Below, one piece after another: positions 35,588 to 44,647 of a DNA stretch of 64,000 nt (position 1 is its first letter; each line of letters starts with the position of its first letter). The stretch comes from JAMHWF01 sp035911095. GTDB lineage: Bacteria; Pseudomonadota; Gammaproteobacteria; Burkholderiales; Burkholderiaceae_C. Made by a program: the position numbers and the translations under genes. The stretch spans positions 76,072 through 140,071 of the forward strand of contig JAMHWF010000118.1 of the NCBI GenBank assembly GCA_035911095.1, written 5' to 3'. The notes under the pieces were generated by a model that worked only from the letters and a program-made list of their open reading frames with translations, searched no databases and was not told the DNA's origin.

Positions 35588-36916
35588 ATGGCTAACAGAT
35601 TGTCACTGCTCGGGCGCTACCTTGCTCGGGCAACGACGTTTCAGAATTCGTTGTACTTTGGGATCGAGGCGTCTCTGCTTAAGCACCTTGAGTGGGGGCA
35701 ATCGGAGCTCGATATCTACCAGCGGCAGCAGCTGGTAAAGACGCTGACCGCGGCAGTAGCCAAACTACCGGCTTACCGAGGCACCCCGGGCCCGATCACA
35801 GTAGAGAACGCCAAGAAAGTTCTCGCTTCGCTCCCCGTCACAACGAAACCTCTCTTGCTTGAACGGTCGCACGACTTTTATCCCTACGACGGGCGCCCAA
35901 GACCGTGGCTGACTGTCGGACGCACAAGCGGCACAACGGGATCCCCCGCAGCATTCTTTCGTAGCCTCAACTCTGTACTTCACGAGGAGGCCTTCATCCG
36001 AAGGTACTGGCGGTCTGTCGGATTCGAAAGAGGAAACCCAAGATGCGTGATCCGCGGCGACCTCGTGGTTCCGGTGGAAAGCGTTGAGCCACCTTTCTGG
36101 TATCACAATAGTTTCGACAATCAGCTGCTTGTATCGTCAAGACATCTTTCATCTGGCTATATTGGTCCAATAATCGATGAGATTCGCAAGTTTCAACCGC
36201 GAATGCTTCAAGCGTATCCGTCGACTGCTTATGCACTTGCCAAGTTCCTAGATGTCAGGAACGAGTATCTCGACATACCTGTCGTCATGACAAGCTCCGA
36301 ACCGTTGTATCCATTGCAGCGGTCGCTGATCGAAGATCGGTTGCATGGAAGAGTATGGGATATGTATGGTATGGCGGAGCGAGTCGCCATGGCCACGGAG
36401 TGCCGCGACGGTTTTCTCCATATCAACTCAGACTACTCTTACGTCGAAATCGTCGACGAGCATGGGCACGAAACAGAAGACATGGGTTCGATCGTCGGCA
36501 CGACGTTCCACAATCACGCGATGCCTCTCGTTCGATACCAGCTCTCGGACCAAGCCCGCTGGCTTCGAGGATCCTGTAGCTGCGGGAGCCCGTTTCCTCG
36601 CATTGAACCCATCTTTGGCAAGCTTGAAGATCAACTATCGAATGCAAAGGGAGATTTCATCAGCCCCTCGGTGGTGACGTTTGCGTTCAAGGGTCTTCAA
36701 AATATTCTTCAGTCGCAGGTTGTGCAGGAAAGTCCAGGAAACTGGAAGATTAGAATTATTCCCGGACCGAACTATCAATCGGAAGATGATGTTCGCATCA
36801 TCGACAATATACGCCGCTTCGTAGACGCCACCATCAACGTTCAAGTAGTGGCTTGCGATGAGATTCCGAGAACGAAGGCCGGAAAATTCAGATGGGTGGT
36901 CAACAATGGCGCTTGA
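35588..36916 (+). CDS. CapK-like adenylate-forming enzyme 2 (phenylacetate-CoA ligase family)
   Basis: Paralogue of the preceding gene, 442 residues, with the same ordered motifs. GRTSGTTGSPAAF near residue 115 is the phosphate loop; RGDLVVPV near 156, QAYPST near 208, WDMYGMAERVA near 257 and the lid PRTKAGKFRWVV at the end follow. The Cys pair SCSCGSPFP is kept. Sequence has diverged widely outside the motifs, so the two probably handle different acids or act as a pair. No close ribosome-binding site is visible before the ATG; the upstream hairpin may matter. The end overlaps the heparinase-family start by 11 bases. Confidence 0.85.
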   Translation: MANRLSLLGRYLARATTFQNSLYFGIEASLLKHLEWGQSELDIYQRQQLVKTLTAAVAKLPAYRGTPGPITVENAKKVLASLPVTTKPLLLERSHDFYPYDGRPRPWLTVGRTSGTTGSPAAFFRSLNSVLHEEAFIRRYWRSVGFERGNPRCVIRGDLVVPVESVEPPFWYHNSFDNQLLVSSRHLSSGYIGPIIDEIRKFQPRMLQAYPSTAYALAKFLDVRNEYLDIPVVMTSSEPLYPLQRSLIEDRLHGRVWDMYGMAERVAMATECRDGFLHINSDYSYVEIVDEHGHETEDMGSIVGTTFHNHAMPLVRYQLSDQARWLRGSCSCGSPFPRIEPIFGKLEDQLSNAKGDFISPSVVTFAFKGLQNILQSQVVQESPGNWKIRIIPGPNYQSEDDVRIIDNIRRFVDATINVQVVACDEIPRTKAGKFRWVVNNGA

Positions 36917-38969
36917 GATCGTCCCATCAAAAAACACTTCTCAGGCCCCGTCTTCACCGACTGAAAAATCAGGAGGCTGGCGATGGAAAGCCCGCCGCTT
37001 GAGATGCATGTCGGCTGCCGAAGTTTTGCATCGACTGGGAGAAGGGGTATCCGCTCAAATTGAAAGTAGGACCCAGCACCGCGTTAAGGCGCCAGTGCCA
37101 CAACTCGAGAGGGTCGGGATAAGATTGTTGTCGGGTTCCGGCTCTGACTTCGGAAAAGACACTTATCGTTCCGCGGCTGATTTCATTTCGCGAGGCGATT
37201 TTGATCTTTTTGGCAGAGCTGTGTCCATCGGTTTCCCTCCCGACTGGAACAGAGATCCTGAAACAGGCATCCGGTCACCGCTGACATTTGGAAAGACGAT
37301 CAACTATCGTGACGAATCACTCGTCGGCAATATAAAAACTCTGTGGGAGCCGAGTCGCCATCTCCAGCTGGTCACGCTCGCACAACAGTATTCTGTATCC
37401 GGAGATGAGAAGTACGCTCAAGCGGTACTCGATTTGATTTCTTCTTGGATCGATCAGTGCCCCCATCCCATTGGCATACATTGGTCCAGTTCTCTGGAGC
37501 TGGCGATCAGATTGTGCAACTGGGCAGTTGCCTGGTCACTATTGGGAGGACTGTCCAGTTCGGTTTTCAAGTCGCCACGTGCTTCGTTGATTCGAGATCG
37601 GTGGCTTGAATCCATCTATCTTCACTGCCGCTTCATCAAAGGTCACTTGTCCAGGTTTTCATCTGCGAACAACCATCTTCTCGGCGAGTTGATGGGAATA
37701 TATATCGCAAGCACAGTATGGCCGCACTGGAATGACGTCACCCGCTGGGGGCGGGCGGCCTTTATTGATTTCGCAGACGAAGCGCTTAAACAAAATAGTG
37801 TGGATGGTGTAAATAGAGAGCAAGCTCTCTATTATCATCATGAAGTTGCCGACATGATGGTCCTTGTCTTGAGGGCCGCACGTCTATCTGGCACAGAACT
37901 TCCACAAGAATATGCCGAACGTCTCGAACGAATGCTCGATTTCATTCTGGCTGTTCTGGATTCTTCTGGAAACGCCCCCATGTGGGGCGATGCTGATGAT
38001 GCGCTGATGCTCCGCCTGCACCACGAAGAAAACTGGTGCCCTTACAAATCGCTTTTGGCCATCGGGGCGGTCCTGTTCGACCGAGCTGATTTCAAGGCAG
38101 CCTCCCGACAGTTTGATTCGAAAGCGCAATGGTTGCTCGGGCCTGAAGGGCAATCAATATACGACAGCATCGATATTGAAGAGCTTTGTTCGCAGAGCAT
38201 CACGAGATCATTTCCGGAGGGCGGCTACTCGATACTTGGAAGCCGCTTCGGTTCGTCGGAAGAGATAAAACTCATCGCCGACTCTGGTCCGCTCGGCTAT
38301 CTTTCGATTGCAGCTCATGGCCATGCGGACGCATTGTCCTTCACCCTCAATGTCGCGGGTAAGGAACTATTGGTCGACCCAGGCACATACTCCTATCACA
38401 CCGAGCGAGCTTGGCGAGACTACTTCCGTGGCACCTCTGCGCACAACACGGTACAAATCGACGGGGTTGATCAGTCGGAGATCGGTGGCACCTTCATGTG
38501 GATGCGCAAAGCGCAGACCACTCTCCAGCATTCCGCGTTCGGTGATGAACGCGACATTTGGATCGCGTCACATGATGGCTACGAATTTCTCGCTGACCCT
38601 GTCACTCACGAGCGGCAGATCGAGACGCAGCACGCGGATCGTCGAATCCTTGTCTCCGACCGGCTCGGCTGCCGCGCTCGTCACCGTGCCGTCGTTTCGT
38701 GGCATTTTGCCGAGAACGTCGTCATCCGCCAAGTAGGGCCCAACCGCTTCGAGGCACGCAGCGACAATGTGCGGATGCTCCTCACGGCGACCAGCACCGC
38801 CGCCTTGACGTCGTTCGTGTCGCGCGGAGACACATCGCCCGACATGGGGGGCTGGATCTCCCGGCGACTCGGACATAAGGATCCAGCCTTCACTTTGCGT
38901 TTCAGGGCTGACATCCAAGGCTCTACGATAATCGAAACAGAGATCCAATTGTTGTTCGACGCCGTCTAG
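36906..38969 (+). CDS. Heparinase II/III family polysaccharide lyase
   Basis: Likely polysaccharide lyase of 687 residues acting on uronate-containing chains. An alpha/alpha-toroid-like N-terminal region shows SSANNHLLGELMGIY near 256 and EQALYYHHEVADMMV near 307. A beta-sheet domain follows with SFPEGGYSILGSRFG near 435 and HGHADALSFTLNVAGKELLVDPG from about 471, then GTSAHNTVQIDG. The His and Tyr residues fit heparinase II/III. No clear signal peptide is visible, unusual for an exported lyase. The ATG at 36906 overlaps the upstream gene. Codon use is AT-shifted (one line near 37.8 kb is 42% GC). It may trim polymer or act in its maturation. Confidence 0.85.
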   Translation: MALEIVPSKNTSQAPSSPTEKSGGWRWKARRLRCMSAAEVLHRLGEGVSAQIESRTQHRVKAPVPQLERVGIRLLSGSGSDFGKDTYRSAADFISRGDFDLFGRAVSIGFPPDWNRDPETGIRSPLTFGKTINYRDESLVGNIKTLWEPSRHLQLVTLAQQYSVSGDEKYAQAVLDLISSWIDQCPHPIGIHWSSSLELAIRLCNWAVAWSLLGGLSSSVFKSPRASLIRDRWLESIYLHCRFIKGHLSRFSSANNHLLGELMGIYIASTVWPHWNDVTRWGRAAFIDFADEALKQNSVDGVNREQALYYHHEVADMMVLVLRAARLSGTELPQEYAERLERMLDFILAVLDSSGNAPMWGDADDALMLRLHHEENWCPYKSLLAIGAVLFDRADFKAASRQFDSKAQWLLGPEGQSIYDSIDIEELCSQSITRSFPEGGYSILGSRFGSSEEIKLIADSGPLGYLSIAAHGHADALSFTLNVAGKELLVDPGTYSYHTERAWRDYFRGTSAHNTVQIDGVDQSEIGGTFMWMRKAQTTLQHSAFGDERDIWIASHDGYEFLADPVTHERQIETQHADRRILVSDRLGCRARHRAVVSWHFAENVVIRQVGPNRFEARSDNVRMLLTATSTAALTSFVSRGDTSPDMGGWISRRLGHKDPAFTLRFRADIQGSTIIETEIQLLFDAV

Positions 38970-38994
38970 CAACAGAGAGTATTTAGACACATAT

Positions 38995-40308
38995 ATGATC
39001 AATATCAGCATATTCGGTCTAGGCTATGTCGGCGTTGTTGCAGCTGGATGTCTGGCTGGGGAAGGGCATACCGTTATTGGTGTCGACCCAAATTCGACCA
39101 AGGTCGACTTGATCAACAGAGGCGTCTCACCGATTGTCGAGAAAGATATCGGTGATCTGATTGCGAAAGCAGTCGAACAAGGAAGACTTTCTGCAACCTC
39201 CAATGTCCGGGAGGCGGTTCTAAAGAGTGACCTCTCGTTCATTTGTGTCGGAACCCCTAGCCAGATCAACGGCGCACTTGATCTCAGCTATGTTCGCAAA
39301 GTTTGCGAAGAAATAGGCCAGGCTCTTCAAGAGAAAAACGAATATCACGTGGTTGTCGCACGAAGCACCATGCTTCCTGGCACGATGCGAGAGGTTGTCA
39401 TTCCGACGCTTGAGGAAGCCTCTGGCAAAGTCGCGGGGATAGACTTCAGCGTCTGCAACAATCCTGAGTTTCTGCGAGAAGGCACCGCCGTCTTCGATTA
39501 CAAGCACCCCCCCAAGACCGTCATAGGAGAGACCGACAAGCGTGGTGGTGACGCACTTGCATCGATTTACTCTTCTCTGGACGCGCCATTGATCAGAACG
39601 TCTGTGGAGACGGCGGAGATGGTGAAGTACGTCGACAATGTGTGGCATGCCACCAAGGTTGCCTTCGCCAACGAAATCGGAAACATCTGCAAGCCCCTGC
39701 ATATTGATAGCCATGAAGTTATGGATATCTTTTGCAAGGATACAAAACTCAATCTGTCTTCATACTACCTGAAGCCCGGCTTCGCGTTTGGTGGTTCGTG
39801 CCTCCCCAAGGACGTCCGCGCGCTTACCTATAAATCCAGATCCCTCGACCTGGATCTCCCACTCTTGAATGCAATATTGCCGAGTAACGAACGCCAGATC
39901 GAACGTGGTTACTCGATGGTTACCTCCAAAGGAAAGCGACGGATCGGGATCCTAGGGTTTAGCTTTAAAGCAAGTACCGACGACTTGCGTGAAAGTCCCG
40001 TGGTGGAGGTAATCGAACGGCTCATTGGAAAGGGTTATGACCTACGACTTTACGATCGAAACGTCAATGTTGCAGCCCTGACCGGCGCCAATCGCGACTA
40101 CATCCTGAATCACATTCCACACATATCCCGCATCATGGAGAAGAACATAGACGCAGTGCTCGAGCACGCCGAGGTTCTTGTCATCGGGAATGCATCGCCG
40201 GAGTTTGCGGATGTCCTGGCTCGGGTCGGCCCTGCCGTAGACATCATCGATCTCGTCAGGATTGGTGGCGCACACAGCGATGCGCGCTATGAAGGGATTT
40301 GCTGGTAA
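38995..40308 (+). CDS. algD: GDP-mannose 6-dehydrogenase (AlgD-like)
   Basis: NAD-dependent oxidation of GDP-mannose to GDP-mannuronate, the committed step for a mannuronate donor. The 437-residue protein has the Rossmann loop GLGYVGVV at residues 8-15 and NNPEFLREGTAVFDYKHPP near 159. The catalytic Cys269 lies in FAFGGSCLPKDVRAL, the AlgD form of the motif (UDP-glucose dehydrogenases usually read YGGSCFPKD). Length matches AlgD (436). A nucleotide-sugar dehydrogenase of other specificity cannot be excluded, but GDP-mannose fits because manC is in the same run. Confidence 0.87.
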   Translation: MINISIFGLGYVGVVAAGCLAGEGHTVIGVDPNSTKVDLINRGVSPIVEKDIGDLIAKAVEQGRLSATSNVREAVLKSDLSFICVGTPSQINGALDLSYVRKVCEEIGQALQEKNEYHVVVARSTMLPGTMREVVIPTLEEASGKVAGIDFSVCNNPEFLREGTAVFDYKHPPKTVIGETDKRGGDALASIYSSLDAPLIRTSVETAEMVKYVDNVWHATKVAFANEIGNICKPLHIDSHEVMDIFCKDTKLNLSSYYLKPGFAFGGSCLPKDVRALTYKSRSLDLDLPLLNAILPSNERQIERGYSMVTSKGKRRIGILGFSFKASTDDLRESPVVEVIERLIGKGYDLRLYDRNVNVAALTGANRDYILNHIPHISRIMEKNIDAVLEHAEVLVIGNASPEFADVLARVGPAVDIIDLVRIGGAHSDARYEGICW

Positions 40309-40411
40309 CGAGGAGGGGTTCGCGTCCCCGTCCCTCTGGAGCCGAATGGAAATTCTTGTCTAGACTGCGAACGCGATCCTCGCGTTCGAGCAATCGACTG
40401 TGAATCTTGAG

Positions 40412-41707
40412 ATGAAACCAAAGCGAGTCGAAGACGGTCGCTATGCAACGGTAAGCGCCGCCGTGCCTGACATGCTTGCAACAAGCTCGTCCACGTCCAA
40501 CGGGGCGCAGGTAAAAATGCTGTCGTCTCCTCGGCGCGTGCTAATCATTGTAGAAAATCTGCCGTCGCCGTTTGATCGACGCGTATGGCAAGAGGCGACA
40601 ACGCTCAAGGCAGCCGGCCATACGGTCAGCATCATCTGCCCCACGGGCAAGGGCTACGAGAAGCGCTACGAGGAGATCGATGGAATTCACGTCTATCGCC
40701 ACAGTCTTCCCGTCGAAGCCAAAGGCGCTGCCGGATATTTGATCGAGTACTCCTATGCATTGTTCTGGGAGTTCGTGCTCGCGTGGAAGGTACTTTTTCG
40801 CCACGGATTTGACGTCATCCATGCATGCAATCCGCCCGATCTTATATTCCTGATTGGAGGTTTTTTCAAGTTCTTCCTGGGCAAGAAGTTTATATTTGAT
40901 CACCACGATATCAATCCGGAACTTTACGAGGCCAAGTTTGGTCGGCGAGGATTCCTGTATCGCGTGGTTGTTCAGCTTGAGCGGCTGACGTTTCGTCTCG
41001 CGGATGTTTCGATTGCAACCAACGAGTCCTACCGCCGGATCGCGATCGACAGAGGTCGCATGGACCCCGCGAAAGTTTTCGTTGTTCGCAGTGGCCCGAA
41101 GCTGGATCGCTTGCGTATCCTGCCGCCAGTGGAATCTCTTAGGAACGGAAAGAGGTATTTGGTAGGGTACGTCGGTGTCATGGGAAAGCAGGAAGGCATC
41201 GACTATCTGCTTCAGGCGGCGGCATACATCGTCAACGTCCTGGGGCGACGTGACGTTCACTTCGGCTTGGTGGGTGGCGGTACCTCGCTGGAGGAGATGA
41301 AGGCGTTGTCCGTCGAGCTCGGTGTTTCGGATCACGTCACCTTTACTGGCCGGGTCCCCGATCAAGATCTTCTGGAGATGCTCAACACGGCAGACGTCTG
41401 TGTGAATCCTGATGTCGCGAACGAGATGAACGACAAGTCCACGATGAACAAGATCATGGAGTACATGGCGCTAGGGAAGCCGATCGTTCAGTTCGATCTG
41501 ACCGAGGGGCGGTCGTCTGCTTTGCAGGCATCCCTCTACGCGAAACGGAACGATGCACGCGACATGGGCGACAAGATCATCGAATTGCTGGACGACCCCG
41601 TGCGCAGGCGCGAGATGGGCGATTTCGGCAGAAATCGGGTGATGAATCAACTCGAGTGGAAGTACGAAGCCCCGAAACTACTTGCGGCCTACGACGCGGC
41701 TTTCTGA
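40412..41707 (+). CDS. Glycosyltransferase family 4 protein
   Basis: GT-B fold glycosyltransferase of 431 residues. An N-terminal tail of about 40 residues precedes the first strand RVLIIVENLPSPFDRRVWQEA. DHHDINPELYEAKFG lies near 170, and the donor domain has YVGVMGKQEGIDYLLQA near 254 and IMEYMALGKPIVQFD near 352 (E-x7-E-type). It adds one sugar of the repeat unit to the lipid-linked chain at the cytoplasmic face. Start could be GTG at 40400 or this ATG; neither has a strong ribosome-binding site. The C-terminus runs close to the next gene. Confidence 0.87.
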   Translation: MKPKRVEDGRYATVSAAVPDMLATSSSTSNGAQVKMLSSPRRVLIIVENLPSPFDRRVWQEATTLKAAGHTVSIICPTGKGYEKRYEEIDGIHVYRHSLPVEAKGAAGYLIEYSYALFWEFVLAWKVLFRHGFDVIHACNPPDLIFLIGGFFKFFLGKKFIFDHHDINPELYEAKFGRRGFLYRVVVQLERLTFRLADVSIATNESYRRIAIDRGRMDPAKVFVVRSGPKLDRLRILPPVESLRNGKRYLVGYVGVMGKQEGIDYLLQAAAYIVNVLGRRDVHFGLVGGGTSLEEMKALSVELGVSDHVTFTGRVPDQDLLEMLNTADVCVNPDVANEMNDKSTMNKIMEYMALGKPIVQFDLTEGRSSALQASLYAKRNDARDMGDKIIELLDDPVRRREMGDFGRNRVMNQLEWKYEAPKLLAAYDAAF

Positions 41708-41768
41708 GCCTAGGCCGGTTTCCGCTGGTCCCGACAAGGTTTCCTCGCTCAACGCGCGCAATCTCTTA

Positions 41769-43067
41769 ATGAACACTTGGCTCAAGCCGACGCAGTGGCG
41801 AATGCGCCTCCGGCAATGGCGGACCTTCAGCGCCATCTTGCGCGACCTGCGGGCGCAACCCTCGACGCCCATGCCCGCCAAGGCACTGCCGATCAAGAAT
41901 CTGCTGCTGCTGCCATCAGATCCCGTTACGCTGATAGGCGCTCGCGGCGACCAAGCGATGATGCAAGCCGTCGTGGACGAGCTCAGAGGCTACCGTCCCG
42001 ACCTCAAGGTCACTGTGGCCACGGCATCGGACGATGTCGAGGAAACGGCTCGCTCCTTGGGCTACGAGCCGTTGCGCATTCCTTCGGTGAGGTCTCCGAT
42101 CCGATGGCTCGTCAACGAGGCTCGTAAGCGGGGTGTGGACGCGACGGTCCTGCTTGGCGCCGACATGATGGACGGGCATTACTCACCTGTTTTCACCGCG
42201 CGCAGTCTCACCATGGCGGATGCCCTTGCCCGTCACGGCGTGCGGACAATCGTGCTGGGTTTCAGCTTCAATGATCGACCGGCGCCCGTACTGCGTCCGG
42301 TCTTCGACTCCCTTTCCCCGGCCACGCATCTCAACGTGCGCGACCCGATATCACAGCGTCGTTTTCGTTCGTTCACGAACGCCCGAACGACTCTGGTGGC
42401 GGACGCTGCCTTCATGCTGCGCCCGGATGATCTTTCCCAGCGGGTAAGTGAAGTCGACACCTGGGCGCTTGCCCAAAGGCAAGCCGGCTTTCATGTTTTG
42501 GCCTTCAACGTGCACCCTGGGTTGGTCGATGCCCAAGGCCCTGCCGGCGCTACCCAGCTGATCAAAAGGTGTGCCGATGCGCTCGAATCGGCCGCTGGCC
42601 GCCATAAGGTCCGCTGGCTTCTCCTGCCTCACGACTATCGCGATCAGGTTGGCGACAACCTGTGTCTTGGTCCAATCGCCCAGGAACTGCGAGCTCGTGG
42701 GGTACCGGTTCGTCACGCAGATGTGCCTCTAAGTGCGTCCGAACTCAAAGCGATCGCGGGCCGGCTGGATGGCGTCATCACCGGACGCATGCATCTTGCG
42801 ATTGCCACGCTGGGTCAGGCGGTACCGGTTGCCTGCGTCACGTACCAGGGCAAGTTCGAAGGCCTCTTGACGCATTTCGGGCTGCCCGACAAGTTGATGC
42901 TGTCGCCCACGGAAGCACTCGTCGAAGGAAAGCTCGAGGGCTTGATCGAGCGATTCGTCGAGGATCTTCCGGCGTCTCGCGAAAGGATCTCTGCCGCGCT
43001 GCCGGCGGTTCTTGAAGCCGCGCGGCTGAACCTCAAGACGCTTCGGCCAGCCCTGCCGCCGGCCTAG
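41769..43067 (+). CDS. Polysaccharide pyruvyl transferase family protein
   Basis: Adds a ketal-linked pyruvate from phosphoenolpyruvate to a sugar, giving the polymer extra negative charge. The 432-residue protein has a GT-B-like pattern. NLLLLPSDPVTLIGARGDQAMM near residue 45 matches the usual N-terminal NxGDEA region loosely; TVLLGADMMDG, HLNVRDPISQRRF near 192 and GRMHLAIATLGQAVP near 340 are family motifs. An upstream TTG would start inside the previous gene, so the ATG at 41769 was used. This is the last gene of the plus arm and converges on ugd. Confidence 0.82.
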   Translation: MNTWLKPTQWRMRLRQWRTFSAILRDLRAQPSTPMPAKALPIKNLLLLPSDPVTLIGARGDQAMMQAVVDELRGYRPDLKVTVATASDDVEETARSLGYEPLRIPSVRSPIRWLVNEARKRGVDATVLLGADMMDGHYSPVFTARSLTMADALARHGVRTIVLGFSFNDRPAPVLRPVFDSLSPATHLNVRDPISQRRFRSFTNARTTLVADAAFMLRPDDLSQRVSEVDTWALAQRQAGFHVLAFNVHPGLVDAQGPAGATQLIKRCADALESAAGRHKVRWLLLPHDYRDQVGDNLCLGPIAQELRARGVPVRHADVPLSASELKAIAGRLDGVITGRMHLAIATLGQAVPVACVTYQGKFEGLLTHFGLPDKLMLSPTEALVEGKLEGLIERFVEDLPASRERISAALPAVLEAARLNLKTLRPALPPA

Positions 43068-43130
43068 ATCTCCGTCGTCACTATCGCCGGGTCAGGCTCG
43101 CCCGCGCTGACCTGCCCGCCCGCCGAAGTT

Positions 43131-43144
43131 AGCCCAGTCGGGCT
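43131..43144. terminator. Hairpin between the convergent EPS arms
   Basis: Stem AGCCC / GGGCT with an AGTC loop in the 115-base gap between the plus-strand pyruvyl transferase and minus-strand ugd. It is followed by CGCTTT on the plus strand. The stem is short, so the terminator call is weak, but the position is right. Confidence 0.35.
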
Positions 43145-43182
43145 CGCTTTGAACCCGGTGACCAAACCCGCATGCCGGGCCT

Positions 43183-44511
43183 TCAGTTGGCACTACGGCC
43201 GATCGGGAAGTATTCGAACCCGGCCGATCTCATCCGCTCGGGCTCGAAGAGGTTCCGACCGTCGAAGACGACGGGCTCCTTCAGCTCCGTGCGCAGCCGC
43301 TCGAAATCCGGGCTTCGGAAGGCACGCCATTCCGTCACGATGACCAAGGCATCGGCACCCTTGGCGGCCTCCATAGGCGCGTTCGCGTAGACGATTCCCG
43401 GCGCGTTGCCGAAGACCCGGCGCGCCTCGTCGGCGGCTACTGGATCGTGAGCCACGACGCTCGCCCCACGTGATAGCAGGTCACCGATCAGGACACGGCT
43501 CGGGGCTTCGCGCATGTCGTCCGTATCGGGCTTGAAGGCCAGCCCCCATACCGCAAACCTTCGGCCCTCAAGGCGTTCGCCGAAGCGCTCAACGATTTTC
43601 CGCGTCAGTACCTGTTTCTGAATGTCGTTCGCGGCCTCCACCGCGGTCAACACGTGCAGCCGCTGCCCCACCTCGCCGGCGCTGCGGATGAGCGCCTTGA
43701 CGTCCTTCGGAAAGCACGACCCCCCGTAACCGCATCCGGCGTAGAGAAACGGATGCCCGATCCTCGGGTCCGAGCCGATGCCGCGGCGGACTTGTTCGAT
43801 GTCAGCCCCCAGGCGCTCGGCCAGCAGCGCCAGTTCGTTCATGAAACTGATGCGGGTGGCGAGCATCGCGTTCGCGGCGTACTTGGTCAGCTCTGCAGAA
43901 CGGACATCCATGACGACCAGCTTGTCGTGGTTGCGCTGGAACGGCTCGTAGAGCGCTCGCATCAGATGGACTGCGCGGTCGTCATCAGCGCCAACCACGA
44001 TTCGATCGGGCCGCATGAAGTCGTTGACTGCGGCGCCTTCCTTCAGAAACTCCGGGTTGGAGACGACGCTGAACGGGACGTCGACCTCGCGTTCGGCCAG
44101 GGTCTGCTCGATAGCTGCCTTGACCTTGTCGGCCGTCCCGACCGGCACCGTGCTCTTGTCGACGACCAGCTTGTAGTCACTCATGTGACGCCCGATGTTG
44201 CGGGCCGCCGCCAGCACGTACTGCATGTCGGCTGCTCCGTCCTCATCGGGCGGCGTCCCGACGGCGATGAACTGGACGGTCCCGAACCGCACACCCTCCC
44301 TGGCGTCACTGGTGAAGTGCAGGCGACCAGCGGCCGCATTGCGGCGAACCATCTCTTCGAGCCCAGGCTCGTAGATCGGAATTCCCCCTTCGCGCAGGGT
44401 CTTGACCTTGCGCTCGTCGACATCGACACAAAGGACATCGTTGCCCATTTCGGCCAGGCAGGCTCCTGACACGAGACCGACATACCCGGTGCCAACCACC
44501 GTGATCTTCAC
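43183..44511 (-). CDS. ugd: UDP-glucose 6-dehydrogenase
   Basis: Oxidises UDP-glucose to UDP-glucuronate with NAD. The 442-residue protein has GTGYVGLVSGACLAEMG at residues 7-23, VDKSTVPVGTADKV near 118, SNPEFLKEGAAVNDFMRPDR near 151 and the catalytic Cys266 in YGGSCFPKDVKAL. Length and motifs are classic. GTG start with GGGA seven bases upstream. GC is backbone-like. It lies at the end of the minus arm, 136 bases downstream of a glycosyltransferase, and may have its own promoter. It differs in class from the AlgD-like enzyme in the same locus. Confidence 0.94.
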   Translation of the reverse strand: MKITVVGTGYVGLVSGACLAEMGNDVLCVDVDERKVKTLREGGIPIYEPGLEEMVRRNAAAGRLHFTSDAREGVRFGTVQFIAVGTPPDEDGAADMQYVLAAARNIGRHMSDYKLVVDKSTVPVGTADKVKAAIEQTLAEREVDVPFSVVSNPEFLKEGAAVNDFMRPDRIVVGADDDRAVHLMRALYEPFQRNHDKLVVMDVRSAELTKYAANAMLATRISFMNELALLAERLGADIEQVRRGIGSDPRIGHPFLYAGCGYGGSCFPKDVKALIRSAGEVGQRLHVLTAVEAANDIQKQVLTRKIVERFGERLEGRRFAVWGLAFKPDTDDMREAPSRVLIGDLLSRGASVVAHDPVAADEARRVFGNAPGIVYANAPMEAAKGADALVIVTEWRAFRSPDFERLRTELKEPVVFDGRNLFEPERMRSAGFEYFPIGRSAN

Positions 44512-44647
44512 TAGAGATTCCCTTTCTTTTCTAACCCTGTGGTGATGCCATTTGCGGCGTTTTCACAGGTGCGTCGCAAGCATATCCGACCCCTCTGCCG
44601 TCGCTGCCGGCGCCCGCTCGGGACGCCCATTGCCACGCAGGGCAGGC

